Positions 1 through 5,372 of a DNA stretch of 5,373 nt are shown piece by piece. Numbering within the stretch: position 1 is the stretch's first letter; each line of letters begins with the position of its first letter. The DNA is from an uncultured Ruminococcus sp. (GTDB lineage: Bacteria; Bacillota; Clostridia; Oscillospirales; Ruminococcaceae): the NCBI GenBank assembly GCA_902783235.1, contig CACZQG010000121.1, forward strand, positions 1-5,373. Reading direction: 5' to 3'. The position numbers were made by a program, and so were the translations under genes. The notes beneath the pieces are model-generated. The model was not told the DNA's origin. It worked only from the letters and a program-made list of their open reading frames with translations, and ran no database searches.

Positions 1-243
1 AATATATACGATACTGTTACGCAGCTTATCCGCCTCCTCGGGAGCAGATACGCCTTCAAACTTAACCAGCACCATATTCTTGTGTACCCTGGCATTTTCA
101 ATATTCATAGGTGTTTTATTTCTGCCTACATATAGTGTATCAAACTCACATATAAAATCCGGGCTGTCGCTCCAGGGCATGATCTTCACTTCACCTCTGA
201 GACCATGAATGTTCACTATTTTCCCTGTTTCAAGATATTCCAT
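1..243 (-). CDS. rimM: RimM, 16S rRNA processing protein, N-terminal part (cut by window edge)
   Basis: RimM is a ribosome-associated factor that helps mature the 30S subunit, binding near uS19 and the 16S 3' domain. Eighty-one codons are visible from ATG at 241-243, with no stop before the window edge. Family proteins are usually about 170 residues, so the C-terminal PRC-barrel half lies outside. The N-terminal signature is clear: GKIVNIHGLRGEVK at residues 7-20, followed by an acidic S-D-S-P-D-F stretch. Later, residues 59-72 (VLVKFEGVSAPEEA) match the family's beta strand plus the segment around 'A..A..L'. The start is supported by AAGGAG at 251-256, 7 nt upstream. The gene is last of the visible operon, 58 nt after khpA; in most Firmicutes trmD and rplS follow. 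Assignment rests on motif recall, not a search. Confidence 0.9.
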   Translation of the reverse strand, partial: MEYLETGKIVNIHGLRGEVKIMPWSDSPDFICEFDTLYVGRNKTPMNIENARVHKNMVLVKFEGVSAPEEADKLRNSIVYI

Positions 244-301
244 GTATTTTCTCCTTATATCATAAAAGGCTCAAACCGCCTAAACGATAAGAGCCTGTAG
301 G

Positions 302-535
302 TCAGTCTATCTCAACTGCGACCTTTAAGTTATTCTTAGCTGCACCGGCACGCATAAGTGTGCGTATCGCTTTAGCGATCCTACCCTGCTTGCCGATAAC
401 ACGACCCATATCATCAGGAGCCACACTCAGATGAAATACAATAACGCCTTCGCTGTCCGGCTCATCCTGTGTTATGGTGATTGCTGACTTATCATCAACA
501 AGATCCTCAACTATAGCCTGCAATAGTTCTTTCAT
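302..535 (-). CDS. khpA: KhpA, small KH-domain RNA-binding protein (YlqC family)
   Basis: This 77-residue single-KH-domain protein matches the KhpA/YlqC family. In Firmicutes that family binds RNA, often together with KhpB (Jag/EloR), and affects cell elongation and division in streptococci. The diagnostic KH loop is GKQG at residues 48-51, inside D-D-M-G-R-V-I-G-K-Q-G-R-I-A-K-A-I-R. The family signature of a helix that starts right after the GxxG is intact. Length is typical. The ATG at 533-535 has GGAGG at 542-546, 6 nt upstream, so the start is secure. The gene sits between rpsP (84-nt gap) and rimM (58-nt gap), its standard position in Firmicutes, and no separate promoter is evident. The cellular role is known for the family and only inferred here. 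Confidence 0.93.
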   Translation of the reverse strand: MKELLQAIVEDLVDDKSAITITQDEPDSEGVIVFHLSVAPDDMGRVIGKQGRIAKAIRTLMRAGAAKNNLKVAVEID

Positions 536-619
536 GGCTTACCTCCGAATACGTAAGGGATAATGGGAGAAACAGGCGTTGATTCCTGTCCTCCTGCCCT
601 TTGATATTTCTTGAAAGGA
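536..619 (-). other. Structured rpsP-khpA spacer, imperfect hairpin
   Basis: The 84-nt spacer can fold into an interrupted stem. ACAGG (572-576) pairs with CCTGT (585-589) across an 8-nt loop, GGAG (566-569) pairs with CTCC (591-594), and AGGG (556-559) pairs with CCCT (597-600). Internal loops separate the three helices. No U-run follows on the minus strand, so it is not an intrinsic terminator. It could be an RNA-processing or stability element between the two genes. The pairing was found by eye; no folding energy was calculated. Confidence 0.35.
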
Positions 620-862
620 TCAAAGTACACCGTTGTTTTTAAGTATAGTCTTAACAGTGTCAGTAGGCTGTGCACCATTGCTGATCCACTTCTTTGCCTT
701 TTCAGCATCAACTGATACTACAGAGGGTTCCTTTGTGGGATCATAGTAACCGATCTCCTCAATGAATCTGCCGTCTCTGGGGTATCTTGAATCAGCTACA
801 ACTATACGGTAAAAAGGAGCCTTCTTAGCACCCATTCTTCTGAGTCTTATCTTAACTGCCAT
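620..862 (-). CDS. rpsP: 30S ribosomal protein bS16
   Basis: bS16 is an assembly protein of the 30S 5' domain. The 80-residue product begins [20 protein letters not shown] and continues with [20 protein letters not shown] and DPTKEP, all hallmark bS16 blocks. Length matches the short Firmicutes form. An in-frame GTG lies three codons further upstream at 869-871, but it overlaps the Shine-Dalgarno sequence GGAGG (871-875). The ATG at 860-862, 8 nt from that site, is therefore the real start and gives the canonical MAVKIRL N-terminus. The gene lies 65 nt downstream of ffh and 84 nt upstream of khpA, in the usual SRP-ribosome operon. The basic composition is normal for the family. Confidence 0.97.
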   Translation of the reverse strand: MAVKIRLRRMGAKKAPFYRIVVADSRYPRDGRFIEEIGYYDPTKEPSVVSVDAEKAKKWISNGAQPTDTVKTILKNNGVL

Positions 863-870
863 TTTGTTCA

Positions 871-875
871 CCTCC
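871..875 (-). promoter_or_regulatory. Ribosome binding site that fixes the rpsP start
   Basis: GGAGG (plus-strand CCTCC) lies 8 nt before the ATG at 862. It overlaps the alternative GTG at 869-871, which cannot use it, so the shorter 80-residue reading is chosen. The block ATTCGGAGGT also occurs, identical over 10 nt, before khpA. Confidence 0.85.
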
Positions 876-882
876 GAATGTA

Positions 883-924
883 TTTGTAAAAATATATATG
901 ATAACGCATTTTAATGCTGTCATC
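883..924 (-). terminator. Possible weak attenuator hairpin between ffh and rpsP
   Basis: On the minus strand GCATT and AATGC pair (906-910 with 913-917). The stem extends imperfectly through a one-base bulge and one mismatch to GAT/ATC (900-902 with 922-924). A run of five U residues appears at about 887-891, but a seven-base AU stretch separates it from the stem. The shape resembles a leaky intrinsic terminator or processing site that could lower readthrough from ffh into rpsP. The stem is short and AU-rich, so the call is tentative. Confidence 0.28.
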
Positions 925-927
925 TCA

Positions 928-2292
928 TTATTTAAGCGGCGGCATATTGTCAAAATTCATACCTGCAAGCTTTCTCATCATCTTGCCCTTCTTGCCGCCT
1001 TTACCCTTGCCTCCCAGCTGCTTCATCATCTTCTGCATCTGTTCAAACTGTTTAAGCAGCTTGTTTACGTCCTCCACCTTAGTGCCGCTTCCTGCCGCTA
1101 TACGGCGTTTTCTCTTGGGATCGATTATAGAAGGCTTTGCCCTCTCTGCCTTTGTCATGGAGGTTATCATTGCCTCTATCCTGACAAACTGCTTTTCATC
1201 CACATCAACGTCCTTGAGCTTGTCGCCCACACCCGGTATCATGGAGATCAGGGATTTTATACTGCCCATCTTCTGTATCTGCCTGAGCTGTTCCAACAGA
1301 TCGGACATATCAAATTTATTTTCCTGAAGCTTTTTTGCCATTTCGGCTGCTTCTTTTTCACTGAATGCATCCTCAGCCTTCTCAATAAGGGTCATGACAT
1401 CACCCATACCAAGTATTCGTGAAGCCATTCTTTCCGGATGGAACATCTCGAACTCATCCAGCTTTTCTCCCATACCTACAAATTTAATGGGTTTACCTGT
1501 TACCGCAAGCACCGAAAGTGCTGCACCGCCCCTGGTATCTGAATCCAGCTTGGACATCAGAACGCTGTTTATTCCCAGTGCATCATCAAATGCCTTGGCA
1601 ACATTTACCGCATCCTGACCGGTCATGGCATCCACCACCAGCATTATCTCATTTGGCTGCACCGCATCCTCAATGTTTTTCAGCTCATCCATAAGCTTCT
1701 CATCTATATGGAGCCGTCCTGCCGTATCAAGGATAACTATATCATTACCATAGTCCTTAGCGTAGGCTATAGCCTGCTTTGCAATAACTATAGGACTTAT
1801 CTGTCCCATCTGGAAGACCTGGACTCCTGCCTTTTCGCCTACTACCTGAAGCTGATTTATAGCCGCAGGTCTGTATATATCACAGGCTGCCAGCAAAGGG
1901 CGGTGTCCTTCCTTTTTGAAGTACTTAGCCAGCTTTGCGGCGTGGGTGGTCTTACCTGAGCCCTGCAATCCGCACATCATTATTATTGTAGGGCCCTTTG
2001 ATGCCATGTGTATACGGGCTTCGGAATTACCCATCAGCTCACACAGCTCATCCTTAACTATTTTTATTACCTGCTGTGCAGGTGTAAGGCTTTCCAGCAC
2101 TTCCTTGCCCACTGCCTTTTCAGAAACCTTGGCAACGAAATCCTTTACCACCTTATAGCTTACATCCGCTTCCAGGAGAGCCAGACGCACCTCTCTCATA
2201 GCTTCCTTTATATCGGATTCATTGATCTTACCGTGGGATTTAAGCTTTTTGAATACTTTATTTAATTTTTCTGACAATCCCTCAAAAGCCAT
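928..2292 (-). CDS. ffh: Signal recognition particle protein Ffh (SRP54)
   Basis: Ffh is the GTPase of the bacterial signal recognition particle. With 4.5S RNA it binds hydrophobic signal sequences on translating ribosomes and hands them to FtsY at the membrane. The 454 residues show the full NG-M layout. The N domain covers about 1-95, including the VRLALLEADVSYKVVK block at 35-50. The P-loop GLQGSGKTT is at 108-116, DTAGR at 189-193, and the guanine-specificity motif SKLD at 247-250 followed by DTRGGAALS. The M domain begins near 325, with the RNA-binding segment IAAGSGTKVEDVNKLLKQF at 398-416, then a Met- and Gly/Lys-rich tail. The G4 motif reads SKLD rather than the commoner TKLD, a conservative change. 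Start ATG 2290-2292 has AAGGAG at 2303-2308. It lies 22 nt after ylxM and is surely co-transcribed with it. Confidence 0.98.
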   Translation of the reverse strand: MAFEGLSEKLNKVFKKLKSHGKINESDIKEAMREVRLALLEADVSYKVVKDFVAKVSEKAVGKEVLESLTPAQQVIKIVKDELCELMGNSEARIHMASKGPTIIMMCGLQGSGKTTHAAKLAKYFKKEGHRPLLAACDIYRPAAINQLQVVGEKAGVQVFQMGQISPIVIAKQAIAYAKDYGNDIVILDTAGRLHIDEKLMDELKNIEDAVQPNEIMLVVDAMTGQDAVNVAKAFDDALGINSVLMSKLDSDTRGGAALSVLAVTGKPIKFVGMGEKLDEFEMFHPERMASRILGMGDVMTLIEKAEDAFSEKEAAEMAKKLQENKFDMSDLLEQLRQIQKMGSIKSLISMIPGVGDKLKDVDVDEKQFVRIEAMITSMTKAERAKPSIIDPKRKRRIAAGSGTKVEDVNKLLKQFEQMQKMMKQLGGKGKGGKKGKMMRKLAGMNFDNMPPLK

Positions 2293-2314
2293 CTGGTGCT
2301 CTCTCCTTCCTATT

Positions 2315-2647
2315 TTATGAGAATGTCTCCCTGCCCTTCAGGGCAAGCTCATGTATTTTTGCATTGTTATCTGCTGAATCTGTATCGGAAAGCACTGCTA
2401 TCTCCCCGAAAATTCTTTTTATTTCTGTGATCCGTGAAGCAAGCCCAATGTTTTCCTCCAACTCTGTGAGTTTCTGCTCGCTGCGCTTTATACCGTCCCT
2501 TACTGCCTGGCGTGTGACATTCATCTCCAGAGCTATCTCCCCCAGAGACATATCCTCCCAGTAGTAAAGCTCGGCAGCATTTCTCTGCTTTTCGGTGAGC
2601 ACAGAGCCGTAAACTTCCAAAAGCACGGCAAAATTCAGATCTTTCAT
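2315..2647 (-). CDS. ylxM: YlxM family DNA-binding-like protein, SRP-associated (UPF0122)
   Basis: The 110-residue product matches the YlxM/UPF0122 family, almost always encoded just upstream of ffh in Firmicutes. The family has a sigma-70 region-4-like helix-turn-helix; a link to the SRP pathway has been reported in streptococci. Visible signatures are LLEVYGSVLTEKQRNAAELYY at 9-29 split by the family's T-E-K-Q-R core, then DMSLGEIALEMNVTRQAV at 32-49 with the recognition-helix R-Q-A-V, and the IKRSEQKL helix at 53-60. The C-terminal third is less conserved and acidic. The ATG at 2645-2647 has AAGGCGGTG at 2653-2661, one mismatch from the ideal AAGGAGGTG. It is the first gene of the operon, about 38 nt from the predicted transcription start. 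Confidence 0.93.
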   Translation of the reverse strand: MKDLNFAVLLEVYGSVLTEKQRNAAELYYWEDMSLGEIALEMNVTRQAVRDGIKRSEQKLTELEENIGLASRITEIKRIFGEIAVLSDTDSADNNAKIHELALKGRETFS

Positions 2648-2691
2648 TTTCCCACCGCCTTATTCGACTGTAAAAGCAAATCACTTTACAC

Positions 2692-2721
2692 ATTATATCA
2701 TATAATACGCCTGTCTGTCAA
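2692..2721 (-). promoter_or_regulatory. Strong sigma-A promoter of the ylxM-ffh-rpsP-khpA-rimM operon
   Basis: The -35 box is a perfect TTGACA (2716-2721) and the -10 box a perfect TATAAT (2692-2697). They are separated by 18 nt, with an extended -10 TG at the right position. A-tracts at about 2725-2737 lie directly upstream of the -35, like an UP element. Transcription should start at an A near 2685-2687, leaving a leader of about 38 nt before ylxM. No other comparable promoter was seen within the operon. Confidence 0.9.
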
Positions 2722-2761
2722 GTGTTTTTTCGTTTTTGCATGATATATCCATAAAAAATGC

Positions 2762-2771
2762 GTTTGCAAAC
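2762..2771. promoter_or_regulatory. 10-bp perfect palindrome upstream of the ylxM promoter
   Basis: GTTTGCAAAC is a perfect palindrome about 40 bp upstream of the ylxM -35 box. It could bind a dimeric regulator, but one copy of this size can occur by chance. No repeat of it was noticed elsewhere in the window apart from the shared TTGCAA core at 4993-4998. Confidence 0.2.
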
Positions 2772-2789
2772 AGATTATTGCATATTTAG

Positions 2790-2886
2790 ATGTAGGGGCT
2801 GGCGCCTTCGACAGCCCGTAAGCACTTTAGTGCTTTTTTAAAAACGCTTTCGCATTTGCGGGACGTCGGGGCGCCGTCCCCTACAT
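2790..2886. repeat. MITE-like inverted-repeat element with paired hairpin arms
   Basis: The 97-bp element has perfect 9-bp terminal inverted repeats: ATGTAGGGG at 2790-2798 and CCCCTACAT at 2878-2886. After two mismatches the match resumes with GGCGCC on both arms. Each arm also folds on itself: GGGCTG (2796-2801) with CAGCCC (2812-2817), and GGGACG (2860-2865) with CGTCCC (2875-2880). Between the arms is a plus-strand terminator-like hairpin with T-run and an AT-rich stretch. There is no open reading frame and no clear target-site duplication. From memory, related TGTAGGGG-bounded palindromes are scattered in intergenic regions of Ruminococcus-type genomes; this could not be checked here. 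It is probably a non-autonomous mobile or REP-like repeat. Confidence 0.7.
2820..2839 (+). terminator. Orphan intrinsic terminator on the plus strand, inside the repeat element
   Basis: AAGCAC (2820-2825) and GTGCTT (2830-2835) form a 6-bp stem around a TTTA loop, and the stem end runs into six T residues (2834-2839). This fits a small Rho-independent terminator reading on the plus strand. No plus-strand gene precedes it in the window. On the minus strand the hairpin is followed by ACGGGC, so it should not stop mannanase-direction transcription. Confidence 0.5.
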
Positions 2887-2895
2887 TTTTGATAC

Positions 2896-2911
2896 ATCGC
2901 CGCACGGCGAT
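2896..2911. repeat. GC-rich perfect hairpin between terminator and repeat element
   Basis: ATCGCCG (2896-2902) and CGGCGAT (2905-2911) are perfect inverted copies around CA, giving at least a 6-bp stem with a GCAC loop. Neither strand has a T-run after it, so it is not a typical terminator. It lies 10 bp outside the 2790-2886 element. It may be a transcript-stabilising 3' structure or part of a larger repeat. Confidence 0.45.
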
Positions 2912-2938
2912 ACCGAAATTACGCATTCCGAATTAAAT

Positions 2939-2962
2939 AGGACACCCCTCTCGGAGTGTCCT
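2939..2962 (-). terminator. Intrinsic terminator of the GH26 gene
   Basis: Eight nt after the stop codon the minus-strand transcript forms a 10-bp stem, AGGACACTCC with GGGGTGTCCT. It contains one G-U wobble and a GAGA (GNRA) tetraloop. The tail ATTTAATT is U-rich but interrupted, so termination may be incomplete. Its position right after the stop makes the assignment good. Confidence 0.75.
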
Positions 2963-2970
2963 TAAAATCA

Positions 2971-4890
2971 TTATAATTCGCTTTCCTTCACCTTGCCGAT
3001 ATTGTATTCCAAAAGCTTTGAAAGGTCAGCAGAATCTACAACATCATTGTGAGTAACATCCGCATTCTTCATAGCCACTTCATTGCTCAGGGAGAACATT
3101 TCATTGTTAAGGAGATATTTTGAAAGCTTGGTAACGTCCGCAAGCTCAACTGTGCCGTTAAGATCCACATCACCGTATTTGGATGCCTTTACTTCCACAG
3201 GCTGTGTGGTTGGCTGATCTGCCGGATCGGTCGCAGGATCTGTGATAGGCTGAGTAACCGGCTCTGTAGTTGGCTGTGTTACCGGTTGTGTAGACGGCTC
3301 TGTAGTGCTTCCAAATCCCTCCAGTGAGTACTTGCTGTAAAGACCCTCCGGGACTTCGTCCAGAGTGATACAGTAATCGGATGTATATATTTCCTTCAGA
3401 TCCTCTACCTTATTAAATACAGGATTGGACAGGAAGTTATTGTCAGCTGATCCGCCGTCATACCAGGGGCAGAAGTAAAGCCAGCCTGCTTTTTCAGCCA
3501 GAAGGTTTTCAAGAGTGGGGATGCTGTCATTTTCAGCCATTGCCACCATCTTCTTGCCCTCATACTTTTCAACCAGGTTATAGAATGTGCCGCTTATTGC
3601 GCTGTCATTGTGACTCAGTACCGGGCTTCCTGTTGACCAGTCTGTACAGTTATACTTGTCATATGCCACAAGATCAACATATTCATCACCGGGATACCAG
3701 TCTCTTGAGGACTCATAAGCATAGCTGTTCCACTCCCAGATAATATTATGGAGATCGTACTTGTTGGTAAGGGTATCATAGGTAAGCTTCCACAGATCCT
3801 TATAGACCTTGGAGCCTGACTTGCCCCACCAGAACCATGAGCCGTTCTCACCGCCGCCGCCTTCTGCTTCATGGAGAGGACGGAGTATGATAGGTACATT
3901 TGCATCCTGAAGCTTTTTGAGCTGTCCTGCCAATGCTTCAAGACAAGCCATATAATAGGTATTTTCCTTTGTACCCTCCACAATTGCCTTTGAGGTATCA
4001 AAATCTGTTGCCTTGGGATCATATGTAGCCTGTGCCCACTCTACCTTTGTCACGCCCTGCTCATAGCTTTCAAACTGCTTGGGAACTGTAACGTGCCATG
4101 AAGCGGTAACTATACCGTTCTTATTATTAGCCCAGTCGATCATTCTATCAACTGTTCCGTCATCCGAGCCATAGAGGATATTTGCACTGTTTAAGAAGTC
4201 AAAGCCCCTTATAACAGGTAATTCGCCTGTGTTATCCTGGATATATTTAAATTCATATTCAAAGTCATGGGGACCGTACTTGTATATTTCCTGCTGACCG
4301 GAAATGATATGTGAACCATAGTTGTCTGCCAGGTAGCACATAAGACGCTTTGTCTCATCAGTTGCCTTGCTGTCAGTAAGGGACTTTGTTGCTGTAAGCT
4401 TGGGGAGAGTTGCCTCCTTCACCTTCAGGTAATCGATATATGACCAGCCCCAGCTGGACTTGATGGTAACAGTATTTTCACCTTCATTCAGCTTATAGCT
4501 GCCCAGTTCCACTTCCTTGACTCCCGACTCATCATTCAGGAAGGATATCTGTCCCTGGTCAACCCCGTTTATAAGAAGGTTCTGTATCTTGTCACCGTAA
4601 GGCGCATAAACGCCCATTGTAAAGCTATACATTCCCGTGCTGGGGGCAGTTACAGTTATAGATACCGTTTCGCCGCCATTCTGTAAGAATACCAGCTTGC
4701 CGCTGGCACCTGCGACCGAGTTGCCATCCTTGTCACCGTCAAAGGCTCTGCCGGATGCGCTCATTTCCCCATCCTCAAATTCATAGACCTGATCCGCAGC
4801 AGAAACCATATTTCCGATAACGATACCGCTTGTCATGCAGGCTGTGGCAACTGCCAGTGCCATTGCTTTTTTCAACACTTTACTTTTCAA
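2971..4890 (-). CDS. Secreted GH26 beta-mannanase with CBM35-like and dockerin domains
   Basis: A 639-residue cellulosomal enzyme, probably endo-beta-1,4-mannanase. Residues 1-31 are a signal peptide: basic MKSKVLKK, a hydrophobic core, and cleavage near VSA|A. Residues 33-157 resemble CBM35, from YEFEDGE to the closing YIDYLKVKEA. GH26 covers about 165-520. RPLHE at 337-341 supplies the likely acid/base Glu341 and is followed by GSWFWWG; Glu453 in MVAMAENDSIP is the likely nucleophile. A Thr/Pro linker (528-567) leads to a dockerin (570-632) with calcium loops at D574-D585 and D611-D622. The start is TTG at 4888-4890: it keeps the basic n-region, has GGGAGG 8 nt upstream and an in-frame stop at 4906-4908. 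The next ATG (codon 10) would lose the lysines. It has its own promoter and terminator. GH26 also includes lichenases and xylanases, so the substrate is inferred. Confidence 0.93.
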   Translation of the reverse strand: MKSKVLKKAMALAVATACMTSGIVIGNMVSAADQVYEFEDGEMSASGRAFDGDKDGNSVAGASGKLVFLQNGGETVSITVTAPSTGMYSFTMGVYAPYGDKIQNLLINGVDQGQISFLNDESGVKEVELGSYKLNEGENTVTIKSSWGWSYIDYLKVKEATLPKLTATKSLTDSKATDETKRLMCYLADNYGSHIISGQQEIYKYGPHDFEYEFKYIQDNTGELPVIRGFDFLNSANILYGSDDGTVDRMIDWANNKNGIVTASWHVTVPKQFESYEQGVTKVEWAQATYDPKATDFDTSKAIVEGTKENTYYMACLEALAGQLKKLQDANVPIILRPLHEAEGGGGENGSWFWWGKSGSKVYKDLWKLTYDTLTNKYDLHNIIWEWNSYAYESSRDWYPGDEYVDLVAYDKYNCTDWSTGSPVLSHNDSAISGTFYNLVEKYEGKKMVAMAENDSIPTLENLLAEKAGWLYFCPWYDGGSADNNFLSNPVFNKVEDLKEIYTSDYCITLDEVPEGLYSKYSLEGFGSTTEPSTQPVTQPTTEPVTQPITDPATDPADQPTTQPVEVKASKYGDVDLNGTVELADVTKLSKYLLNNEMFSLSNEVAMKNADVTHNDVVDSADLSKLLEYNIGKVKESEL

Positions 4891-4898
4891 CTTGTTTA

Positions 4899-4904
4899 CC
4901 TCCC
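4899..4904 (-). promoter_or_regulatory. Ribosome binding site supporting the TTG start of the GH26 gene
   Basis: GGGAGG sits 8 nt before the TTG at 4888-4890. The alternative GTG (codon 5) and ATG (codon 10) would be 20 and 35 nt away, too far, so the TTG is the best-supported initiator. Confidence 0.8.
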
Positions 4905-4969
4905 GTTAATTGATCCCATTTACTTGTTTTTCATTTATTGCATCTGTGCATTTTTTGCGATCTGTTAAT

Positions 4970-4998
4970 ATTATAACATATTTGTAATGCTATTGCAA
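4970..4998 (-). promoter_or_regulatory. Sigma-A promoter of the GH26 gene, -35 within a palindrome
   Basis: The -10 box is TATAAT (4970-4975) with an extended TG, and the -35 is TTGCAA (4993-4998), 17 nt apart. Transcription should begin near 4963, giving a leader of about 70 nt. The -35 lies in the centre of the perfect 10-bp palindrome TATTGCAATA (4991-5000), which might serve as an operator for repression. The non-consensus -35 suggests a regulated or moderate promoter. Confidence 0.75.
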
Positions 4999-5057
4999 TA
5001 TCTGTAAACTCAAAAGATATAAAATTTTCCCCATTGTCTTTAGACATTTAGTACAAT

Positions 5058-5372
5058 TCACTTTCCTTTTTTTATTAGTCTGTCCAGTTCCTCCATTTTT
5101 TGCTTGGCGTATTCGTTTTCGATCAGCTCATATATAATAGCATAAAAATATCTGGCATAAGCATATTCACTGTCATCCTCCAGCTTTTTTGCCACCTCAT
5201 TTGCAACAGCCACCACTGCCGCAGATGGTCCCGGCTGGATATTTTCTGACAGGAGAATATTTAAAAGCTCATCCTTATCGTAAAAATCCGGTTCACCGCT
5301 TATTCCCATCTGATTCTTTATATATTCAAGCTCCGACTCATAAAGAGGGGATTCTCTGAATATTCTGCTCAT
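5058..5372 (-). CDS. Uncharacterised small charged helical protein (start at window edge)
   Basis: I do not recognise this gene. From the ATG at 5370-5372, 104 residues are visible, ending in TGA at 5058-5060. The ATG is the last full codon in the window, so no ribosome binding site can be seen and the true start may lie upstream. The protein is strongly charged, with no signal peptide or membrane segment. Residues 11-22 and 34-44 look helical. An Ala/Val-rich helix follows at 50-63 after a PGPS turn. An aromatic stretch at 70-83 carries six Tyr or Phe, and a Glu/Lys-rich amphipathic helix ends the chain at 84-103. This suggests a small all-helical cytoplasmic protein, perhaps a partner-binding one. 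No convincing terminator separates it from the GH26 promoter, so some readthrough into that gene is possible. The coding pattern seems real, as the frame is clean and the residue use protein-like. Confidence 0.75.
   Translation of the reverse strand: MSRIFRESPLYESELEYIKNQMGISGEPDFYDKDELLNILLSENIQPGPSAAVVAVANEVAKKLEDDSEYAYARYFYAIIYELIENEYAKQKMEELDRLIKKGK

Noticed and set aside
267..296. AGGCTC...GAGCCT inverted repeat upstream of rimM, followed by TTTT on the minus strand
   Set aside because: Only 6 bp of stem with an 18-nt loop and a four-T tail; too weak to call a terminator.
898..2265. Several long plus-strand open frames opposite ffh (898-1422, 914-1327, 1394-1618, 1708-1959, 1916-2158, 2008-2265)
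   Set aside because: They lie antisense to the fully conserved ffh and rpsP leader, have Leu/Cys/Ser/His-rich products typical of reverse-strand shadows, and lack ribosome binding sites or recognisable motifs.
2367..2693. Minus-strand 108-residue frame overlapping ylxM
   Set aside because: It overlaps ylxM out of frame, would start inside the -10 box of the operon promoter, and its product has no family resemblance.
2647..2970. Missed small coding gene, tRNA or 4.5S SRP RNA in the spacer near ffh
   Set aside because: No tRNA cloverleaf, no SRP RNA GGAA-tetraloop helix with the conserved domain, and no frame with a start and ribosome binding site were seen; the spacer is accounted for by terminator, repeat and promoter.
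3201..3310. Repetitive DNA (ctgtgt/ggctg repeats) that might be a tandem repeat array
   Set aside because: It simply encodes the degenerate Thr/Pro/Gln linker of the GH26 protein; no exact repeat unit or CRISPR-like spacing.
3540..4022. Frames 3540-3743 (plus) and 3615-4022 (minus) inside the GH26 gene
   Set aside because: Both are alternative-frame shadows of the catalytic domain, which is intact and conserved in its own frame.
4939..4965. Possible riboswitch or leader structure in the GH26 5' untranslated region
   Set aside because: Only a TGCA-TCTG-TGCA pairing of 4 bp was found, and the 70-nt leader has no recognisable aptamer.
5031..5050. TGTC-TTTA-GACA hairpin after the 104-residue gene
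   Set aside because: The 4-bp stem is too short and the following AAAATTTT is not a U-run, so it was not accepted as a terminator.
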